Source: Brevundimonas sp.
Lineage (GTDB): Bacteria > Pseudomonadota > Alphaproteobacteria > Caulobacterales > Caulobacteraceae
DNA length: 64,000 nucleotides
Assembly: GCF_027484365.1 (NCBI RefSeq)
Contig: NZ_JAIXTC010000012.1
Coordinates: 56,800 to 120,799 of the forward strand
Reading direction: 5' to 3'
The notes under the pieces are model-generated. The model was not told the DNA's origin. It worked only from the letters and a program-made list of their open reading frames with translations, and searched no databases. Numbering within the stretch: position 1 is the first letter of the stretch; every line of letters starts with the position of its first letter. Position numbers and translations under genes: made by a program. This document shows positions 8,444-17,357 of the stretch, in pieces.

Positions 8444-11041
8444 TCAGCCGGCCACCAGGTTGACGATACGGTCAGGCACGACGATCACCTTGCGGATCGA
8501 TTGGGAATTGGCTTCCAGATAGGCCTGAACGGCCGGATTGGCGAGCGCCTCGGCCTCGACGGCCTTGGGATCGGCGCCGCGGGGCATGGTGATCTCGCCG
8601 CGACGCTTGCCATTGATCTGGATGGGCAGGACGACCTCGTCGTCGGCCGCGAGGGCCGGGTCGAAGACGGGCCAGGGGGCGTCCAGGACCATTCCCGTTT
8701 CACCCAGACGGGTCCAGCCTTCCTCCGCGACGTGCGGGGTGAAGGGGGCGACCAGGCGGGCCAGGGCCGACAGGGCCTCCCGCCGCGCCGCGCCGGACGC
8801 GCCGTCGTGATCCCGGATCGTGGCGACGAAGGCATAGAGCTTGGCGATGGCGGAGTTGAAGCGGAAGCCTTCGACGCCTTCGGACACGGCCTTAATGGCC
8901 TTGTGGGTTTCCTTCAGCAGCATGGCGTCTGCGGCTGCATCGCCCTCCGCGTCCGCGTCGTAGCCGTCGAACAGGGTCCAGACGCGCTGGACGAAACGGC
9001 TGGCGCCCTCGACCCCGCCGGGCGTCCACTGCACATCGCGCTCGGGCGGGCTGTCGGACAGGACGAACAGCCGACCGGCGTCGACGCCGTGCGAGTCGAG
9101 GATTTCCTGGGGCGCGACGACGTTCTTTTTCGACTTCGACATCTTCTCGATGTCGCCGATAACCAGGGTCTCGCCGGTCGAGCGCTGTTTCGCCGAGCGA
9201 TTGCCGGCCTCGTTGGCCAGGTCGACATCGGTCGGCTCGACCCAGGCGCCGTCGGCGCGGCGATAGGTCTCGTGGACCACCATCCCCTGGGTGAACAGTC
9301 CGGCGAAGGGCTCCTTCACCGACAGCATGCCGGCGTCGGACAGGGCGCGGGTGATGAAACGGGCGTAGAGCAGGTGCAGGACCGCGTGTTCGACCCCGCC
9401 GATATACTGGTCGACGGCCAGCCAGCGATCGGCGGCGGCCCTGTTGATCGGCTCGGCCGCCGTCGGATCGGTGAAGCGGGCGAAATACCAGCTGGAATCG
9501 ACGAAGGTGTCGAGGGTGTCGGTCTCGCGCACGGCGTCCGTGCCGCAGGACGGGCATTTGACGTGTTTCCAGGTCGGGTGCCGGTCCAGCGGGTTGCCGG
9601 GCACGTCGAAGGTGACATCGTCGGGCAGGACGACGGGCAGCTGCCCGGCGGGAACCTCGACCACGCCGCAGGATGGGCAGTGGACGATGGGGATGGGGCA
9701 ACCCCAGTAGCGCTGGCGGCTGACGCCCCAGTCGCGCAGCCGGTAGATGGTCGCGCCCTTGCCGTGACCGGATGCCTCCAGCCGGGCGATGGCGGCGGCC
9801 TTGGCGGCCTCGACGTCCAGTCCGTTGAGGAAGCCGGAGTTGAAGATCCGGCCCGGACCGACATAGGCCTCGGTCCTGATCTCGACGGTGTCCACGTCGT
9901 CAGGTTTGACCACCGGGGTGACGGGCAGGTCGTATTTGCGGGCGAAGTCCAGATCGCGCTGGTCGTGGGCCGGACAGCCGAAGATGGCCCCCGAGCCATA
10001 GGTCGAGAGGACGAAGTTGGCCGCCCAGACGGGCAGGGTCCGGTCCGGATCGAACGGGTGACGGACGCGAACGCCGAGGTCCACGCCCAGCTTCTCGGCC
10101 TTTTCGATATCGGCTTCCGAGGTGCCGGTCTGGGCGCAGGCCTTCACGAAGGCCGCGACGTCCGGCCGGTGTTCGGCGATCGCCTTTGTCAGGGGATGGT
10201 CGGGGGCCAGGGCGATGAAGCTGGCGCCGAACAATGTGTCGGGGCGGGTGGTGTAGACCTCGATCGGGTCGCGAGCGTGGTTGGGTTCGCCCTCCGGCGA
10301 GCCGGGCAGGAAGTCGGGCGCCCCGGCGATGTCCCACCACAGGGTCGCGCCCTTCGACTTGCCGATCCAGTTCTCCTGCATCAGCCGGACCTTCTCGGGC
10401 CAGCGATCCAGGGTCTTGAGTCCGTCGATCAGGTCGTCGGCATAGTCGGTGATGCGCAGGAACCACTGGTTCAGCTTGCGCTTCTCGACCAGGGCCCCCG
10501 AGCGCCAGCCCCGGCCGTCGATGACCTGTTCATTGGCCAGGACGGTGTTGTCGACCGGATCCCAGTTGACCGTCCCGTCCTTGCGATAGACGAGGCCGCG
10601 CCGATACAGCTCCAGGAACCAGGCCTGCTGTTTGCCGTAGTATTCCGGGTCGCAGGTGGCGAACTCGCGCGACCAGTCCAGCGACAGGCCCAGCAGCTTC
10701 AGCTGGGCGCGCATCGAGGCGATGTTGTCGTAGGTCCAGCCCTTGGGGTGGATGCCGCGCTCCATGGCGGCGTTCTCGGCCGGCATGCCGAAGGCGTCCC
10801 AGCCCATCGGATGCAGAACGTCGAAGCCCTGGGCCCGCTTATGGCGAGCGACCACGTCGCCCATCACATAGTTGCGGGCGTGACCCATGTGGATGTTCCC
10901 CGACGGATAGGGAAACATTTCAAGGACATAGTACTTGGGACGGCCCGTATCCCGGGTGACGAAGGCATTGGCGTCAGCCCAGCGCGCCTGCTGGCGCGGT
11001 TCGGCGGTCTTGGGGTCGTAGCGGGTCGGGGTGGAAGACAC
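8444..11041 (-). CDS. leuS: Leucyl-tRNA synthetase
   Basis: LeuS charges tRNA-Leu. The 865-residue class I synthetase carries the HIGH-type motif as HMGH in [17 protein letters not shown] near residue 50, the inserted CP1 editing domain around residues 230-420, a zinc-ribbon-like segment with the pairs HCPSCG and KCPSCG, and KMSKS in [10 protein letters not shown] near residue 635. The start is GTG at 11041 (opening [20 protein letters not shown]). It heads the leuS-lptE-holA operon. Confidence 0.97.
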   Translation of the reverse strand: MSSTPTRYDPKTAEPRQQARWADANAFVTRDTGRPKYYVLEMFPYPSGNIHMGHARNYVMGDVVARHKRAQGFDVLHPMGWDAFGMPAENAAMERGIHPKGWTYDNIASMRAQLKLLGLSLDWSREFATCDPEYYGKQQAWFLELYRRGLVYRKDGTVNWDPVDNTVLANEQVIDGRGWRSGALVEKRKLNQWFLRITDYADDLIDGLKTLDRWPEKVRLMQENWIGKSKGATLWWDIAGAPDFLPGSPEGEPNHARDPIEVYTTRPDTLFGASFIALAPDHPLTKAIAEHRPDVAAFVKACAQTGTSEADIEKAEKLGVDLGVRVRHPFDPDRTLPVWAANFVLSTYGSGAIFGCPAHDQRDLDFARKYDLPVTPVVKPDDVDTVEIRTEAYVGPGRIFNSGFLNGLDVEAAKAAAIARLEASGHGKGATIYRLRDWGVSRQRYWGCPIPIVHCPSCGVVEVPAGQLPVVLPDDVTFDVPGNPLDRHPTWKHVKCPSCGTDAVRETDTLDTFVDSSWYFARFTDPTAAEPINRAAADRWLAVDQYIGGVEHAVLHLLYARFITRALSDAGMLSVKEPFAGLFTQGMVVHETYRRADGAWVEPTDVDLANEAGNRSAKQRSTGETLVIGDIEKMSKSKKNVVAPQEILDSHGVDAGRLFVLSDSPPERDVQWTPGGVEGASRFVQRVWTLFDGYDADAEGDAAADAMLLKETHKAIKAVSEGVEGFRFNSAIAKLYAFVATIRDHDGASGAARREALSALARLVAPFTPHVAEEGWTRLGETGMVLDAPWPVFDPALAADDEVVLPIQINGKRRGEITMPRGADPKAVEAEALANPAVQAYLEANSQSIRKVIVVPDRIVNLVAG

Positions 11042-11121
11042 GGGAATCCTGAAGCGAGAGGGCGATTACCCCCGCGCTCCAGTAGCCCGAAGGGCGATGA
11101 CGCCCAAAAGAATAAGTCGTT

Positions 11122-11574
11122 TTAGCCGGCGTTGGACAGGTTGAGCTGGCGCGCCTTGGTCAGGATCGCGTTTTCCAGATCGGCCTCGGTCTGGCCGGAC
11201 ACGGGCGAGGCGGTCCACTCGCCGCCGGCGCTGCGGACTTCCTTGGTCACGGTGACGTTCAGGGCGTCGGCGCGCAGCCGGGTGTCCAGAATGAAGACGG
11301 TCGCCTTGAAACGCTCGTTCGGCGTCTGCGGGTTGACGTACCAGTCATAGTTCACGACGCCGCCCCACGGATCGGCGGTCAGAAGCGGCATGAAGCTGAG
11401 GGTGTCGAGAGTAGCGCGCCACAGATAGGCGTTCACGCCGATACCGGTCTGGGCCGTCGTGGCGCGCGGGGTGGAGCCGCCCGAGAAGGGCAGGCCGCCG
11501 CAGGCGGAAAGGAGCAGACCGCCCGTGACCAACATCGTGGTCGCCAGGACCGTCTTGCCGCGAACAAAACCCAT
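11122..11574 (-). CDS. DUF3576 domain lipoprotein
   Basis: This is a 150-residue predicted lipoprotein: positively charged start MGFVRGK, hydrophobic stretch, lipobox LLSAC (Cys near residue 24), then the DUF3576 core with GIGVNAYLWRATLDTL and DPWGGVVNYDW. DUF3576 proteins are conserved in alphaproteobacteria next to leuS/lptE; no molecular role is established to my knowledge. The ATG at 11574 is chosen because the signal peptide starts there. It lies just upstream of leuS on the same strand, with an 80-base gap, and its own promoter is likely at 11670-11699. Confidence 0.88.
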   Translation of the reverse strand: MGFVRGKTVLATTMLVTGGLLLSACGGLPFSGGSTPRATTAQTGIGVNAYLWRATLDTLSFMPLLTADPWGGVVNYDWYVNPQTPNERFKATVFILDTRLRADALNVTVTKEVRSAGGEWTASPVSGQTEADLENAILTKARQLNLSNAG

Positions 11575-11669
11575 CGAACGTCGTCTCCCTCGGGTGCTGA
11601 CCTGCCGTATCCCCGTTCGGGCGGCGGACGCAAAGGCGCGCGGTCCTCGACCGTTCGCCAGGCGCGGCT

Positions 11670-11699
11670 CTATAACACGCTCAAAAGGGGCGATGACAA
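11670..11699 (-). promoter_or_regulatory. Candidate promoter for the DUF3576-leuS operon
   Basis: Read on the minus strand, TTGTCA (11699-11694) and TTATAG (11675-11670) are separated by 18 bases, a fair sigma-70-type match in otherwise very GC-rich DNA. It lies about 100 bases before the DUF3576 ATG. Confidence 0.45.
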
Positions 11700-11865
11700 G
11701 GCAATCCGGACCGTTGCGGCCGTCCGTATGCGTCGGCCGGACGCGGATTCGGCCTGTGGCGCGATTCCCCGGTCCGGCGAACACCTTCCGGCCGCCTTCC
11801 CGTGACGCTTGCGCCACAGGAGGATGCAAGAGTCCGGGGAACCGGGTTCATCCGGCCTCGTTGCG

Positions 11866-11893
11866 TTGACCGGGAGGACTACCGGTGTCTAAT
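11866..11893 (+). promoter_or_regulatory. Candidate promoter for the ntrZ-like gene
   Basis: TTGACC (11866-11871) and TCTAAT (11888-11893) are spaced by 16 bases, a good housekeeping-type promoter match about 75 bases before the ATG at 11968. Confidence 0.5.
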
Positions 11894-11967
11894 CGGCGGG
11901 TCCTCGGCGGAAACGTCGGGTTCAGGAACAAAGGTCCGGCGACCAACGCCGGGTCGAAGGGTTGGAA

Positions 11968-12363
11968 ATGCGTCTCTCGGCGATCCTCGCTGTCTCTTTC
12001 GGTCTCGTCGCTGTCGTGGGCGTCGCCGGCGAAGCGTCCGCGCAGTCACGCTCACGCGTGCCCGCCGTGACTCTGGCCGAGGCGTCCAACGCCCAGCGTT
12101 CGACGCCCCCGGCTGCGCCGCGCCGCGGCCTGCGCTGGAACGAGAACGGTCGCTGGGGCCTCGATTTCAACCTGAACCAGCCTGTCGGTCGCGAAGCCGA
12201 ATGGGGCGATGTCGAAGCCGGTGCCTACTACCGGCTGTCGCCGCGCCTGCGCGTCGGCGCCGCCGCCGGTCTGGCGACGCCCGAACAGGACCCGGCCCGC
12301 GCCCCCGAGACCGACCGCCGCGCCCAGCCGCGCGTGCGTCTGGAAACCCTGTTCCGCTTCTAG
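11968..12363 (+). CDS. ntrZ: NtrZ-like periplasmic regulatory protein
   Basis: This is a 131-residue exported protein: signal peptide MRLSAILAVSFGLVAVVG with cleavage likely after EASA, a Pro/Arg-rich linker, then a beta-rich domain with WNENGRWGLDFNLNQPVGR, GAYYRLSPRLRVGAAAG and the end RVRLETLFRF. This pattern resembles NtrZ, a Caulobacter periplasmic protein reported to act on the NtrY sensor kinase. Neighbouring leuS and cenR fit the Caulobacter arrangement. The ATG at 11968 is preferred to an in-frame TTG at 11962 because GGGTTGGA lies just upstream. No ntrYX genes are in the window. The stop codon overlaps the thiE stop on the other strand within CTAG. Confidence 0.72.
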   Translation: MRLSAILAVSFGLVAVVGVAGEASAQSRSRVPAVTLAEASNAQRSTPPAAPRRGLRWNENGRWGLDFNLNQPVGREAEWGDVEAGAYYRLSPRLRVGAAAGLATPEQDPARAPETDRRAQPRVRLETLFRF

Positions 12364-13010
12364 AGCGCGAACGCCTCGGCCAGTCCGCCGATGGCGGCAA
12401 AGCCGTAAGCGCCAGATCCCTGCAGTTCGCCGGCGTTGAGAGCCGTGATCCCGCCGAGCGCAATGACACGCGTCCTGCCCTCTGAAGCGGAAGCCAGGGC
12501 CTCCAGGCCAAGAGCGGGTTTTCCCGCGGAGGCTCCGCCGGCCGGGAAGATCGGCGACAGGACCACGGCATCGAGATCACGCGCCGCCCTCGCCCGTTCC
12601 ACGGAATGGACCGCTCCGGTCAGAATCCAGTCCGGCCGCCGCCCGCACAGGGCATAGGCTGCGGAAAGAGCCCGCTCGGGCAGATGAAGACCGTCGGCCC
12701 CGACCTGATCGGCCAGGTCGGTGTCCATCCCGATCAGCAGGGTCATCCCTCGCTCTCGCGTCTCGGCGCGGAGCCGTTCGGCCGTCTCAAGTGCATCGAC
12801 CGCCCCGAACGACCGATAGACCACGCCTGTGCCCGCCGGCATCCGCGACGCGATCTCCCAGGGCCTGGGGGTCCGTTCCGGGTCGGTGAACAGCAGCATC
12901 GGCGGGACCCGCGACCGCACGCCCCCCCTGACAGCGTCAGCCGCGCGGGCTAAGGCCTGAGCCACGGCCCACAGCCGCGCCCCCTCTTCCGTCGTTTCCG
13001 GACACTCCAT
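12360..13010 (-). CDS. thiE: Thiamine phosphate synthase (ThiE/TenI family)
   Basis: ThiE joins HMP-pyrophosphate and HET-phosphate to give thiamine phosphate. The 216-residue protein has LLFTDPERTPRPW, GADGLHLPE (phosphate/substrate loop) and the barrel end LSPIFPAGGASAGKPALG followed by VIALGGITALNA, the standard phosphate-binding loops of the family. The first ~35 residues form a family-like helical extension. No other thiamine genes are nearby, and a TenI-type role cannot be excluded. Its start codon overlaps the start codon of the divergent yggS-like gene, and its stop overlaps that of the ntrZ-like gene. Confidence 0.82.
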   Translation of the reverse strand: MECPETTEEGARLWAVAQALARAADAVRGGVRSRVPPMLLFTDPERTPRPWEIASRMPAGTGVVYRSFGAVDALETAERLRAETRERGMTLLIGMDTDLADQVGADGLHLPERALSAAYALCGRRPDWILTGAVHSVERARAARDLDAVVLSPIFPAGGASAGKPALGLEALASASEGRTRVIALGGITALNAGELQGSGAYGFAAIGGLAEAFAL

Positions 13011-13734
13011 GGTCGCCTCATCCCCCGCTTCGACCGCCGCGTCCACCGCCGAGGCCTTCGCCGCCCGGCTGGCGGCGATCCGGGGGCGGATGACGGCTGC
13101 GGCGCGGGCGGCGGGCCGCGACCCCGCCGGGGTCATCCTGACCGCCGTCTCAAAGACCCAGCCGGACGAGGCCATCGATACGGCCCTGGCCTCGGGTCTG
13201 CGGGTGTTCGGCGAGAACCGGGTGCAGGAGGCGCAAGCGCGCTGGACCGATCGACGTCCTGTGCTGCCCGACCTCGAACTCCGACTGATCGGCCCGCTCC
13301 AGTCCAACAAGGCCGAGGACGCCGTCGCCCTGTTCGACGTTATCGAGACCCTCGATCGCCCCAAATTGGTCGGGGCCCTGGCCTCGGCGTCGCAGAAGAT
13401 CGGCCGCTCGCCCCGCCTTCTGGTCCAGGTGAATACCGGCGAGGAGGCGCAGAAGGCCGGGGTGGCCCCCCGCGACGCCGACGCCCTGATCGCCGCCGCC
13501 CGCGCCGCGGGGCTGATCGTCGAGGGACTGATGGCCATTCCGCCGGCCGATGAGGAGCCGATCCTGCATTTCGCGCTTCTGGCCCGGATCGCCGAACGCA
13601 ACGGGCTGAAGGTCATGTCGATGGGGATGAGCGCCGATTTCGAGGCCGCGATCCGGCTGGGTGCGACTCACGTGCGCATTGGATCGGCGTTGTTCGGGGA
13701 ACGAAACCCGGGTTTCACGTCCTTCAGCCTCTGA
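13009..13734 (+). CDS. YggS-family PLP homeostasis protein
   Basis: This is a 241-residue alanine-racemase-fold protein that binds pyridoxal phosphate and buffers its level. Seen are ILTAVSKTQP with the PLP-binding Lys, GENRVQEAQARW, LRLIGPLQSNK, LVQVNTGEEAQKAG, and the C-terminal SMGMSADFEAAIRLGATHVRIGS (phosphate-binding; given here in part). The N-terminus carries about 15 extra Ala/Ser-rich residues, so translation may begin inside the frame. The start at 13009 overlaps thiE head to head. Confidence 0.92.
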   Translation: MVASSPASTAASTAEAFAARLAAIRGRMTAAARAAGRDPAGVILTAVSKTQPDEAIDTALASGLRVFGENRVQEAQARWTDRRPVLPDLELRLIGPLQSNKAEDAVALFDVIETLDRPKLVGALASASQKIGRSPRLLVQVNTGEEAQKAGVAPRDADALIAAARAAGLIVEGLMAIPPADEEPILHFALLARIAERNGLKVMSMGMSADFEAAIRLGATHVRIGSALFGERNPGFTSFSL

Positions 13735-13784
13735 TTCCGCGTCAAATTCAGCCGCCGCCTTGGCGTTTGGCTCCAGCCTCGCCA

Positions 13785-13794
13785 TTCTAGACAG
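13785..13794 (+). promoter_or_regulatory. Candidate -10 box directly before the CenR-like gene
   Basis: TTCTAG at 13785-13790 ends only four bases before the ATG at 13795, and no ribosome binding site is visible. With GTTTGG/TTGGCG-like sequence about 17-19 bases upstream, this would place the transcription start at or near the ATG, giving a leaderless mRNA. This is an inference from spacing only. Confidence 0.35.
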
Positions 13795-14481
13795 ATGCCC
13801 ACAGCCAAGACCCTGCTCATCATCGACGACGACGACGACCTGCGCGAGGCCCTGGCCGAGCAGCTGGCGCTGCACGAGGAGTTCAAGACCGTCCAGGCCG
13901 CGACGGCCACCGAGGGTGTTCGTCTGGGCCGGGAGATCCGCGCCGACCTCATCCTGCTCGACGTCGACCTGCCCGACATGGACGGCCGCGAGGCCTGCCG
14001 CCTGTTGAGGAAGGACGGGGTCTCGACCCCCGTCATCATGCTGACGGCGCAGGATTCAGACGCCGATACGGTGCTCGGCCTCGACAGCGGGGCCAATGAC
14101 TATGTGACCAAGCCCTTCCGCTTCGCCGTCCTTCTGGCCCGGATCCGCGCCCATCTGCGTAGCCATGAACAGTCCGAGGACGCGGTCTTCCAGATCGGCC
14201 CCTATTCCTTCCGACCCGCCGGCAAGGTCCTGATCGACCCCAAGGGCAAGAAGATCCGGCTGACGGAGAAGGAAACCAATATCCTGAAATACCTCTACCG
14301 CGCCGGGGCCAAGCCCGTGTCGCGCGAGGAGCTGCTGACCGAGGTCTGGGGCTACAACGCCGGGGTCACGACCCACACGCTCGAGACCCACATCTATCGC
14401 CTGCGCCAGAAGATCGAACCCGAACCCGGCCAGGCCCGCCTCCTGCTGACCGATGCGGGCGGGTATCGGCTGCAGCCATGA
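13795..14481 (+). CDS. cenR: OmpR-family response regulator, CenR-like
   Basis: This is a 228-residue two-domain regulator. The receiver domain (residues 1-120) has the acidic pocket IDDDDDLREALAE, the phospho-acceptor Asp in LILLDVDLPDMDG and Lys in DYVTKPFRF. The C-terminal winged helix (residues 135-228) has LTEKETNILKYLYRAG, a recognition-helix region TTHTLETHIYRLRQKIE and the wing AGGYRLQP. Sequence style and position match CenR, the essential envelope regulator of Caulobacter paired with CenK, whose gene is not here. Its stop overlaps the next gene by four bases. Confidence 0.8.
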   Translation: MPTAKTLLIIDDDDDLREALAEQLALHEEFKTVQAATATEGVRLGREIRADLILLDVDLPDMDGREACRLLRKDGVSTPVIMLTAQDSDADTVLGLDSGANDYVTKPFRFAVLLARIRAHLRSHEQSEDAVFQIGPYSFRPAGKVLIDPKGKKIRLTEKETNILKYLYRAGAKPVSREELLTEVWGYNAGVTTHTLETHIYRLRQKIEPEPGQARLLLTDAGGYRLQP

Positions 14482-14849
14482 TGCCTGGGCCGTGGGAGGA
14501 GCGCGTGCCCAAGGTGCGCATCATCCGCCGGCCAGAGGGTGAGGCGCCGGAATGGGTGCGCGATGCGTGGATTGGCCTCGATCTGCCTATTCTCGACGAA
14601 GAACCCGTTTCGACGGCTGGCTATGGCGTCATGACGGGACCCAAAAACCTCGTTGTCGACTGGCTATGGTGTCTGACAGGGCGTTCCAAAGCGGTGGCCG
14701 GATACAGAATCCGGGCCGACGTCGCCGTAGATCTTCTGGAGCAGGCCTCGCCCGAGGCTGGGCGATGGTGGCATGAGAACGCTGCCTATTCTGTCCGCCG
14801 TGGTGCTCTGTTCGTCTTCGATACGGCGGCCTGCGAGCGGCTCGACTAG
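14478..14849 (+). CDS. Hypothetical protein following cenR
   Basis: This is a 123-residue protein without signal peptide or membrane segment and not recognised. It opens MMPGPWEERVPKVRIIRRPEG (first 20 shown in part) and contains a Trp-rich core with VRDAWIGLDLPIL and VDWLWCLTGRSKAVAGY. The start ATG overlaps the cenR stop as ATGA, so it is probably translated by coupling. Its end overlaps the end of the exonuclease gene on the other strand by four bases. It could be a small accessory of the CenR pathway, but only position suggests that. Confidence 0.65.
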   Translation: MMPGPWEERVPKVRIIRRPEGEAPEWVRDAWIGLDLPILDEEPVSTAGYGVMTGPKNLVVDWLWCLTGRSKAVAGYRIRADVAVDLLEQASPEAGRWWHENAAYSVRRGALFVFDTAACERLD

Positions 14850-15640
14850 ACGTCCAGATCGACCGTGATCGGGCAGTGGTCCGAGGGCTGTTCCCAGGCG
14901 CGGACCGGCTCGTGGATGATCGCCGAGCGTGACACGACCGACGGGGTCAGGCCGGGCGAGGTCCAGATGTGGTCGAGGCGCAGGCCACGGGCGGACTTGC
15001 GGAAGTCCTCGGCGCGATAGCTCCACCAGGAGGCGAGCTTCTGCGGCTCGGGGTAGGCGTCCCGGACCACGTCATGGAAGCCGCCCGCCGCCTGTAGCCG
15101 GTTCAGGGTCTCGACCTCCAGCGGGGTGTGGCTGACGATCTTCGACATATAGCGGTGGTTCCAGACGTCGAACTCCGACGGTGCGATGTTGAAGTCGCCG
15201 CACATCAGCAGGCGCGACGCACGATCCTGGGCCGTGACCGTCGTGGTCAGCTGCTCGTAGAAATCCATCTTGTGATCGAATTTCGGATTCAGCTCACGGT
15301 CGGGGACGTCCCCGCCGGCCGGGATGTAGAAATTCTGGATATCGACGCCCGCGACCCGGGCCGAGACACAGCGGGCGTGACCCAGTTTGCAGGCCTGGAA
15401 GGTGTCGGAGTGTTCGATCGGCCGGCGCGAGGCGATCGCCACCCCGTGCCAGCCCTTCTGGCCGGCGATCTTCAGGTGCGGCAGGCCCATGTCGACGAAG
15501 GCGTTCCGGGGGAACTGGTCCTCCAGACACTTGATTTCCTGCAGGCACAGGACGTCGACCTCGGCCTCGGCGACGAACCGGGCGACCTGTTCGATGCGCA
15601 GGCGGACGGAGTTGATGTTCCAGGTGGCGACGCGAAGCAT
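14846..15640 (-). CDS. xth: Exodeoxyribonuclease III
   Basis: This is an AP endonuclease / 3'-phosphatase of base excision repair. The 264-residue protein has all family motifs: TWNINSVRLR at the start, LCLQEIK with the metal-binding Glu (residue 34-36), GDFNIAPSEFDVWN, and the C-terminal HEPVRAWEQPSDHCPITVDL with the catalytic Asp-His. Length is typical. It is a stand-alone leftward gene; a strong terminator for the upstream gene lolA ends about 75 bases before its ATG. Confidence 0.95.
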   Translation of the reverse strand: MLRVATWNINSVRLRIEQVARFVAEAEVDVLCLQEIKCLEDQFPRNAFVDMGLPHLKIAGQKGWHGVAIASRRPIEHSDTFQACKLGHARCVSARVAGVDIQNFYIPAGGDVPDRELNPKFDHKMDFYEQLTTTVTAQDRASRLLMCGDFNIAPSEFDVWNHRYMSKIVSHTPLEVETLNRLQAAGGFHDVVRDAYPEPQKLASWWSYRAEDFRKSARGLRLDHIWTSPGLTPSVVSRSAIIHEPVRAWEQPSDHCPITVDLDV

Positions 15641-15717
15641 GGGCCTCGTCTAGCGGAAGCGCGGCCGCGCTCAAGCCGGGAGCCGCCACGCGACGAGCGA
15701 AAGCGCCAGAAAGATGC

Positions 15718-15749
15718 AAAAAACCCCTCGGCGGGGGAGCCGAGGGGTT
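15718..15749 (-). terminator. Rho-independent terminator (minus strand) between lolA and xth
   Basis: On the minus strand an 11-bp perfect stem AACCCCTCGGC/GCCGAGGGGTT (15749-15739 and 15732-15722) with a 6-base loop runs into TTTTTT (15723-15718). It lies 180 bases after the lolA stop and ends that transcript. Confidence 0.9.
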
Positions 15750-15897
15750 GAGGTTGGTTTCTCTCTCGCCGCCGTCGGGAGGGGATGAGGTCCGAGGGCG
15801 TCGGAACGGCCGCCGCCGTCCTGTGCTCAAAGTGTCACGCCGACAGGAAATGGTCAAACGACAAAAAGAGACTATTGCCTGTGATCGTCCGAACACG

Positions 15898-15926
15898 GTT
15901 CACGATTCGTGAATCTGTCAGTCCAG
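15898..15926. repeat. Short perfect palindrome near lolA end
   Basis: TTCACGA-T-TCGTGAA forms 7-base arms around one base in this stretch, right after the lolA stop codon on the minus strand. It may be an operator-like site or a fortuitous palindrome; it has no U-tract and no nearby start codon. Confidence 0.4.
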
Positions 15927-15927
15927 G

Positions 15928-16560
15928 TCAGTTCCGGCGGGGGCGCAGGGTCGGATCGGTCAGGCGGAACAGGCTGGACGCCAGGTTCGAGGCGGGCGTC
16001 AGCGAGGTCAGCTGGGTCCGGGTACGACCGCCCTGGGCATCGGTGATGGTCCACTCCTGCAGCCGCAGAGGGCTACCCGCGAAGGCCAGGATGACCGAGC
16101 CTTCATTGGGACGGCGTTCGTCGCGGGCGGTGATGGCGAAGGCGCCGGACTGCATCCGGGTGACGCGGTCGATGCGGACGCCCTGGTCGAGGCGCACATT
16201 GCGCGCCAGGAAGGTGGACAGGGGCGTCATTCCCAGCGGCACCTGGCGGAAGACGTTCAGGCGCGGGTCGTAGCGCTTGACGTTGTCGCCGTCCGACACG
16301 ACCAGCAGGCCCGCCGGGCTGGTGTATTCGAACCGCATCCGGCCCGGACGCTGCAGCCAGAAGCGGCCTTCACGACGCTGGGGGCCGCTGGTCTCGACGA
16401 AACTGCCCTGGGCCGAGGTCAGGTTCTGCAGATAGGTCTGGGCCGTGGCCAGGGTGGCGCGGTCCTCCGCCGACAGGGCGGTCTGGGCGGTCGCGGGCAG
16501 GGCGGCGAGACCGGCGATCGCGGCGAGGCCGAAGCCGAGGTCTCTGCGGGACAGGGTCAT
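15928..16560 (-). CDS. lolA: Outer-membrane lipoprotein carrier protein LolA
   Basis: LolA ferries lipoproteins through the periplasm to LolB. The 210-residue protein starts with a Tat-like signal (SRRDLGFGLAAIAGLAAL, cleavage after ATAQTA), then shows LTSAQGSFVETSGPQRREGRF and FWLQRPGRMRFEY, the standard half-barrel opening, and VSDGDNVKRYDPRLN. The twin-Arg start is unusual for LolA in general but seen in Caulobacterales. It is co-directional with the CPBP gene and ftsK, 160 bases downstream of the CPBP stop. Confidence 0.92.
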   Translation of the reverse strand: MTLSRRDLGFGLAAIAGLAALPATAQTALSAEDRATLATAQTYLQNLTSAQGSFVETSGPQRREGRFWLQRPGRMRFEYTSPAGLLVVSDGDNVKRYDPRLNVFRQVPLGMTPLSTFLARNVRLDQGVRIDRVTRMQSGAFAITARDERRPNEGSVILAFAGSPLRLQEWTITDAQGGRTRTQLTSLTPASNLASSLFRLTDPTLRPRRN

Positions 16561-16721
16561 GGTCGTCTTTCTTGCTTCGTCATCCTCCGGCTCGATCGGG
16601 GGACGGGACGATTTTCGAGGCTGCCGTTGTGACAGGCGAGCGCGGCGTCGCGATGACGGGAGCTAGACCTCATTCCGGCGGCGGAATGAAGCCCTGTTCA
16701 GGCCGGAGGTTCCCGAAACCG

Positions 16722-17357
16722 TCAGGCCATGAACCGGCTGGCCAGCAGGCCGGACAGGTTGAACATCATATGCGCCAGGCTGCCCGGGGCGATCCGACCG
16801 GTCCTCAGTCGCAGCCAGCCCAGGGCAAGACCCAGCGGGAAGGTGTAGGCCACCTGCGAGAAGGCCTCCGGCGTCAGGCGATAGCTGTGATAGCCAAAAT
16901 GGCTGACCGCCAAGAGCAGGGCCGAACCGATGACCGCAGCCTGGCCGCCGGATGGCGACAGGCGCTGGAACGCCTCGAACACCACGCCACGGAACAGGAA
17001 TTCCTCGGCCAGCAGCCCGAACACGAGAAAGCCCAGCACGGCTGTCCCGGGCAGAACGGGACTGGACGCTCCTCCGAACACCGCCGCGACGGCGATGGCA
17101 CCAAGGACGGTACCGATCCCGAGGCCGAGCGCGAGGCTGCGCCGCCACGGTGCGAGCCCGGCGGAACCGGCAGCGAGGAGGACAAACACAAGGCCGCAGA
17201 CGACGAACGACGCCGGCCGCGCCAGAACGACATCGACCCACGGCTGACCCCATGGCGCGATGAGATGCAGAAGGCCCCGGTCGCACAGGAAAAGCATGAA
17301 GGGTGAAACAGCGCTGACGACCGCCAGCCCCACCGTGCTCCATTGCGAACGCGGCAT
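16722..17357 (-). CDS. CPBP family intramembrane metalloprotease
   Basis: This is a membrane protein of 211 residues with about six to seven hydrophobic segments. It shows the CPBP (Abi/CAAX-like) motifs: LLAEEFLFRG with Glu118-Glu119 and Arg123, LAVSHFGYH with the second metal-binding His, and AHMMFNLSG near the end. The substrate is unknown; relatives act on prenylated proteins or bacteriocins. The ATG at 17357 overlaps the ftsK stop as ATGA, so it is translated from the ftsK mRNA. Confidence 0.88.
   Translation of the reverse strand: MPRSQWSTVGLAVVSAVSPFMLFLCDRGLLHLIAPWGQPWVDVVLARPASFVVCGLVFVLLAAGSAGLAPWRRSLALGLGIGTVLGAIAVAAVFGGASSPVLPGTAVLGFLVFGLLAEEFLFRGVVFEAFQRLSPSGGQAAVIGSALLLAVSHFGYHSYRLTPEAFSQVAYTFPLGLALGWLRLRTGRIAPGSLAHMMFNLSGLLASRFMA

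Larger units (their letters stand above)
11575..11967. other. Divergent intergenic region with two promoter candidates
   Basis: This 393-base gap separates the leftward DUF3576 gene from the rightward ntrZ-like gene. I see one promoter candidate per strand, listed separately, and no convincing coding sequence or repeat. The middle part (about 11710-11850) is GC-rich with no feature I can name. Confidence 0.6.

Noticed and set aside
13710..13720. Half parS-like TTTCACGT at the end of the yggS-like gene
   Set aside because: Only one half-site is present; the second arm GTGAAA is absent.
15898..15926. Second terminator after lolA
   Set aside because: The palindrome there is AT-containing, short and has no U-tract; the true terminator is at 15718-15749.
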